Shown here: in pieces, positions 62,710-64,000 of the stretch
How positions within the stretch are numbered: position 1 is the first letter of the stretch
Layout: each line of letters begins with the position of its first letter
Assembly (NCBI GenBank): GCA_046351135.1
Contig: JAXLZA010000010.1
Coordinates: forward strand, 62,001 to 126,000
Origin: UBA4427 sp046351135
GTDB taxonomy: Bacteria > Myxococcota_A > UBA9160 > UBA4427
Reading direction: 5' to 3'
DNA: 64,000 nucleotides
Made by a program: the position numbers and the translations under genes
The notes under the pieces: model-generated
Database searches by the model: none
The model's input: only the letters and a program-made list of their open reading frames with translations
What the model was told of the DNA's origin: nothing

Positions 62710-62721
62710 CTAAATTTGACA
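62704..62721. promoter_or_regulatory. PpsR box 2, CGT-N12-ACA
   Basis: CGT (62704-62706), 12 bases, ACA (62719-62721). The inner bases form a good inverted repeat, GTCAA-N6-TTGAC. It covers the -35 element of the bciB promoter. One half-site is CGT, not TGT, the same variant found twice at 48.4 kb. Confidence 0.65.
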
Positions 62722-62749
62722 CTCGCGTGCAAATCGATTCGGGGCGGGG

Positions 62750-63676
62750 TCAGGCGCGGCGCGGTGCGCGGAAGGGCAGCAGCCGCTGGACCCATGGGCG
62801 GGCGAATCGCCCCAGGTCGAGGCTCTCGTGGATGCCGACGCCGCGGTCGCCGTCGATGGCCGTCTCGACCAGGCTCCGGGCGTAGAAGGGCGAGTCCTCG
62901 AGCGTACGGACCACCCGCGCCTCGCCGGCGCTGCGCACCGACCGCTCGACGCCCCACGGCGAACGCGGAAGGGGCCTCAGCGGCGGGGCCTCGATCCCAT
63001 CGAGCCGGCCCGCACGATCGAAGACGAGGGCCCGCGAGCAGACGGCCCCCACCAGGGGGACCGGGTCGTAGAAGACCGCCGTGCGCCCGTCGGCCAGCTC
63101 GGTCCGCGACCAGTGCCAGCTCCGGAAGTCCGACTCGAGCGGTCGCTCACCCCAGTTCGTGTCGACGTAGGCGCGCCCGTGCCAGGCGATCCGCGGCACG
63201 TCGAGCTCGATCTCGATGCGGGCGCACGGCGAGAGCGCCGACCAGAAATGCCGCCGACCCTCGTCGAGGGCGACGATCGGCCCCGAGCCGCCCTCGAACG
63301 CGAGCCGGATCCGACCGCGCACCCGGCGAGGCACCGGCACCGTGAGCTCGGCGAGCTCGATCTCGAGCGCGTGACCCGCGCGCTCGATCCGGCTCGGTCC
63401 GATCGAGAGCGCCGAAGCCGACCGGACCACGTTGCGGCGTCCCCGCTCCGTGAAGGTCCAGCGCCGCAGACCTCCCCAGTCGAGCGCGACGTTGACGGCG
63501 GCATGATCGACGGGATCGGGGCGCTGCCCGCGCCGTCGGCGGGCTGCGGCGTAGGGCGAGAAGACGCTCCCCAGGAACACGATCACGGTCAGGGCGTCGC
63601 GCGTTCCCGGATCGAAGGCGTCGACGTACCACCAGCGGTAGCCGTCGAGCGGGATCGGCTCGTCGAAGCGGAATCC
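62750..63676 (-). CDS. crtC: Carotenoid 1,2-hydratase (start uncertain)
   Basis: The frame encodes GYRWWYVDAFDPGTRDALTVIVFLGSVFSPYAAARRRRG, then LPVP... and HGRAYVDTNWGERPLESDFRSWHWSRTELADGRTAVFYDP (key W, Y, D, N, W residues), all CrtC. The hydratase adds water to lycopene or neurosporene ends in the spirilloxanthin/spheroidene routes. I give the span from GFRFDEP, about 13 residues before the conserved WWY. No ATG, GTG or TTG lies there: the only upstream candidate in frame is the ATG at 63961, with GGAGG ahead of it but deep inside crtD; the next downstream is a GTG at 63586. Confidence 0.82.
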   Translation of the reverse strand, partial: GFRFDEPIPLDGYRWWYVDAFDPGTRDALTVIVFLGSVFSPYAAARRRRGQRPDPVDHAAVNVALDWGGLRRWTFTERGRRNVVRSASALSIGPSRIERAGHALEIELAELTVPVPRRVRGRIRLAFEGGSGPIVALDEGRRHFWSALSPCARIEIELDVPRIAWHGRAYVDTNWGERPLESDFRSWHWSRTELADGRTAVFYDPVPLVGAVCSRALVFDRAGRLDGIEAPPLRPLPRSPWGVERSVRSAGEARVVRTLEDSPFYARSLVETAIDGDRGVGIHESLDLGRFARPWVQRLLPFRAPRRA

Positions 63677-64000
63677 TCGAGGATCGCCCTCGCCGCCTGG
63701 CGCCCCGACATCGCCGCCATCGGGACCCCTGCGCCCGGGTGGACGCTGCCCCCCGCCAGATAGAGCCCCGGCAGCTTGGTCCGCGGACCCGGCCGGCTGA
63801 ACGAGCTGCGCCAGCCGTGGGTCGCCTGGCCGTACAGCGCGCCCCCCGTCCCCGGATAGCGTCGATGCCAGTCCGCGGGCGTCGTGCGCAGACCGTTCGC
63901 CGGATCGCGCTCGATCCGGAGCCCCCGCTTCGCCAGCCCCTCGAAGACCCGCGCCTCGCATCGCTCGACCTCCTCGCCCTGCCAGGCATCCCGATCTCCG
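63589..64000 (-). CDS. crtD: Carotenoid desaturase CrtD, C-terminal part (cut by window edge)
   Basis: Reading the minus strand from the right edge gives an open frame ending in TGA at 63591-63589. It contains ALYGQATHGWRSSFSRPGP and GLYLAGGSVHPGAGVPM followed by MSGRQAARAIL, the C-terminal FAD region of phytoene-desaturase-family proteins (CrtI/CrtD). Neighbouring crtC, which it overlaps in another frame, favours CrtD (1-hydroxycarotenoid 3,4-desaturase) over CrtI. Its last 30 residues (STSRSRSTATAGG...) are read in the frame shifted from crtC. Confidence 0.82.
   Translation of the reverse strand, partial: GDRDAWQGEEVERCEARVFEGLAKRGLRIERDPANGLRTTPADWHRRYPGTGGALYGQATHGWRSSFSRPGPRTKLPGLYLAGGSVHPGAGVPMAAMSGRQAARAILEDSASTSRSRSTATAGGTSTPSIRERATP

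Noticed and set aside
1..64000. tRNA, rRNA, insertion sequences, CRISPR arrays
   Set aside because: I looked for tRNA-like TPsiC loops with CCA ends, rRNA landmarks, transposase motifs and regular repeats, and found none that I could support by eye.

Overview
The window is very GC-rich (roughly 70 % by eye), gene-dense bacterial DNA with few non-coding stretches, and has no tRNA, rRNA, insertion sequence or CRISPR array that I can see. Its core, about 25.2 kb to the right edge, is an almost complete photosynthesis gene cluster (PGC) for a type-II (quinone, purple-bacterial) reaction centre with bacteriochlorophyll a. Gene content (pufBALM plus tetrahaem pufC, puhABCE, acsF, bciB, bchFNBHLM, bchCXYZ, bchIDO, bchG, bchP, crtE, crtCD, and a C5-pathway hemA beside aerR-ppsR) is that of a phototroph using oxygen-dependent cyclase chemistry. 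The left flank, with F420/flavin luciferase-like oxidoreductases, a PQQ alcohol dehydrogenase, an amidohydrolase and a NuoEFG-less complex I operon, does not look like a classical Rhodobacter or Rhodospirillum. A phototrophic Myxococcota-like or other GC-rich lineage is my best guess, but the taxon is inference only.

Layout. 0-12.4 kb: accessory oxidoreductases (SDR, PQQ-cytochrome alcohol dehydrogenase, AhpD-like protein, three luciferase-like monooxygenases, amidohydrolase, 2OG-Fe oxygenase), a DUF3014 protein and an MFS transporter. 12.6-13.5 kb: a FabI-type enoyl-ACP reductase. 13.7-23.8 kb: nuoABCDHIJKLMN, an 11-subunit complex I operon with overlapping genes and no nuoEFG. 23.9-25.1 kb: a DUF3422 membrane protein. 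25.2-26.0 kb: puhE on the plus strand.

26.0-48.3 kb (minus strand): one unbroken 22 kb superoperon read right to left: bchF-N-B-H-L-M, lhaA, puhA-B-C, acsF, bchC-X-Y-Z, a small PufB-like gene, pufB-A-L-M-C. 48.4-49.3 kb: bchG, divergent from bchF. 49.3-57.5 kb (minus): aerR-ppsR, a PucC-family transporter, a small membrane protein, bchI-D-O. 57.8-62.6 kb (minus): bciB-bchP-crtE-hemA. 62.75 kb to the edge: crtC and the 3' end of crtD, so spirilloxanthin/spheroidene-type carotenoid genes continue to the right.

How it works together. HemA supplies aminolevulinate; BchID(O)H, BchM, AcsF, BciB, BchLNB, BchXYZ, BchF, BchC, BchG and BchP carry protoporphyrin to bacteriochlorophyll a; CrtE supplies geranylgeranyl diphosphate for both pigment tail and carotenoid. 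PuhA and PufLM form the reaction centre, PufC feeds it electrons, PufBA form LH1, and PuhBCE, LhaA and the second PucC-family protein assist assembly. AerR (B12-binding) and PpsR (PAS-PAS-PAS-HTH, both redox cysteines kept) are the likely regulators. Their recognition sequence TGT-N12-ACA, or a CGT/ACG variant, sits exactly on two candidate promoter regions (bciB operon and bchF/bchG). The most unusual item is a 69-residue protein encoded between bchZ and pufB that aligns with the PufB C-terminal half but has lost both conserved histidines.
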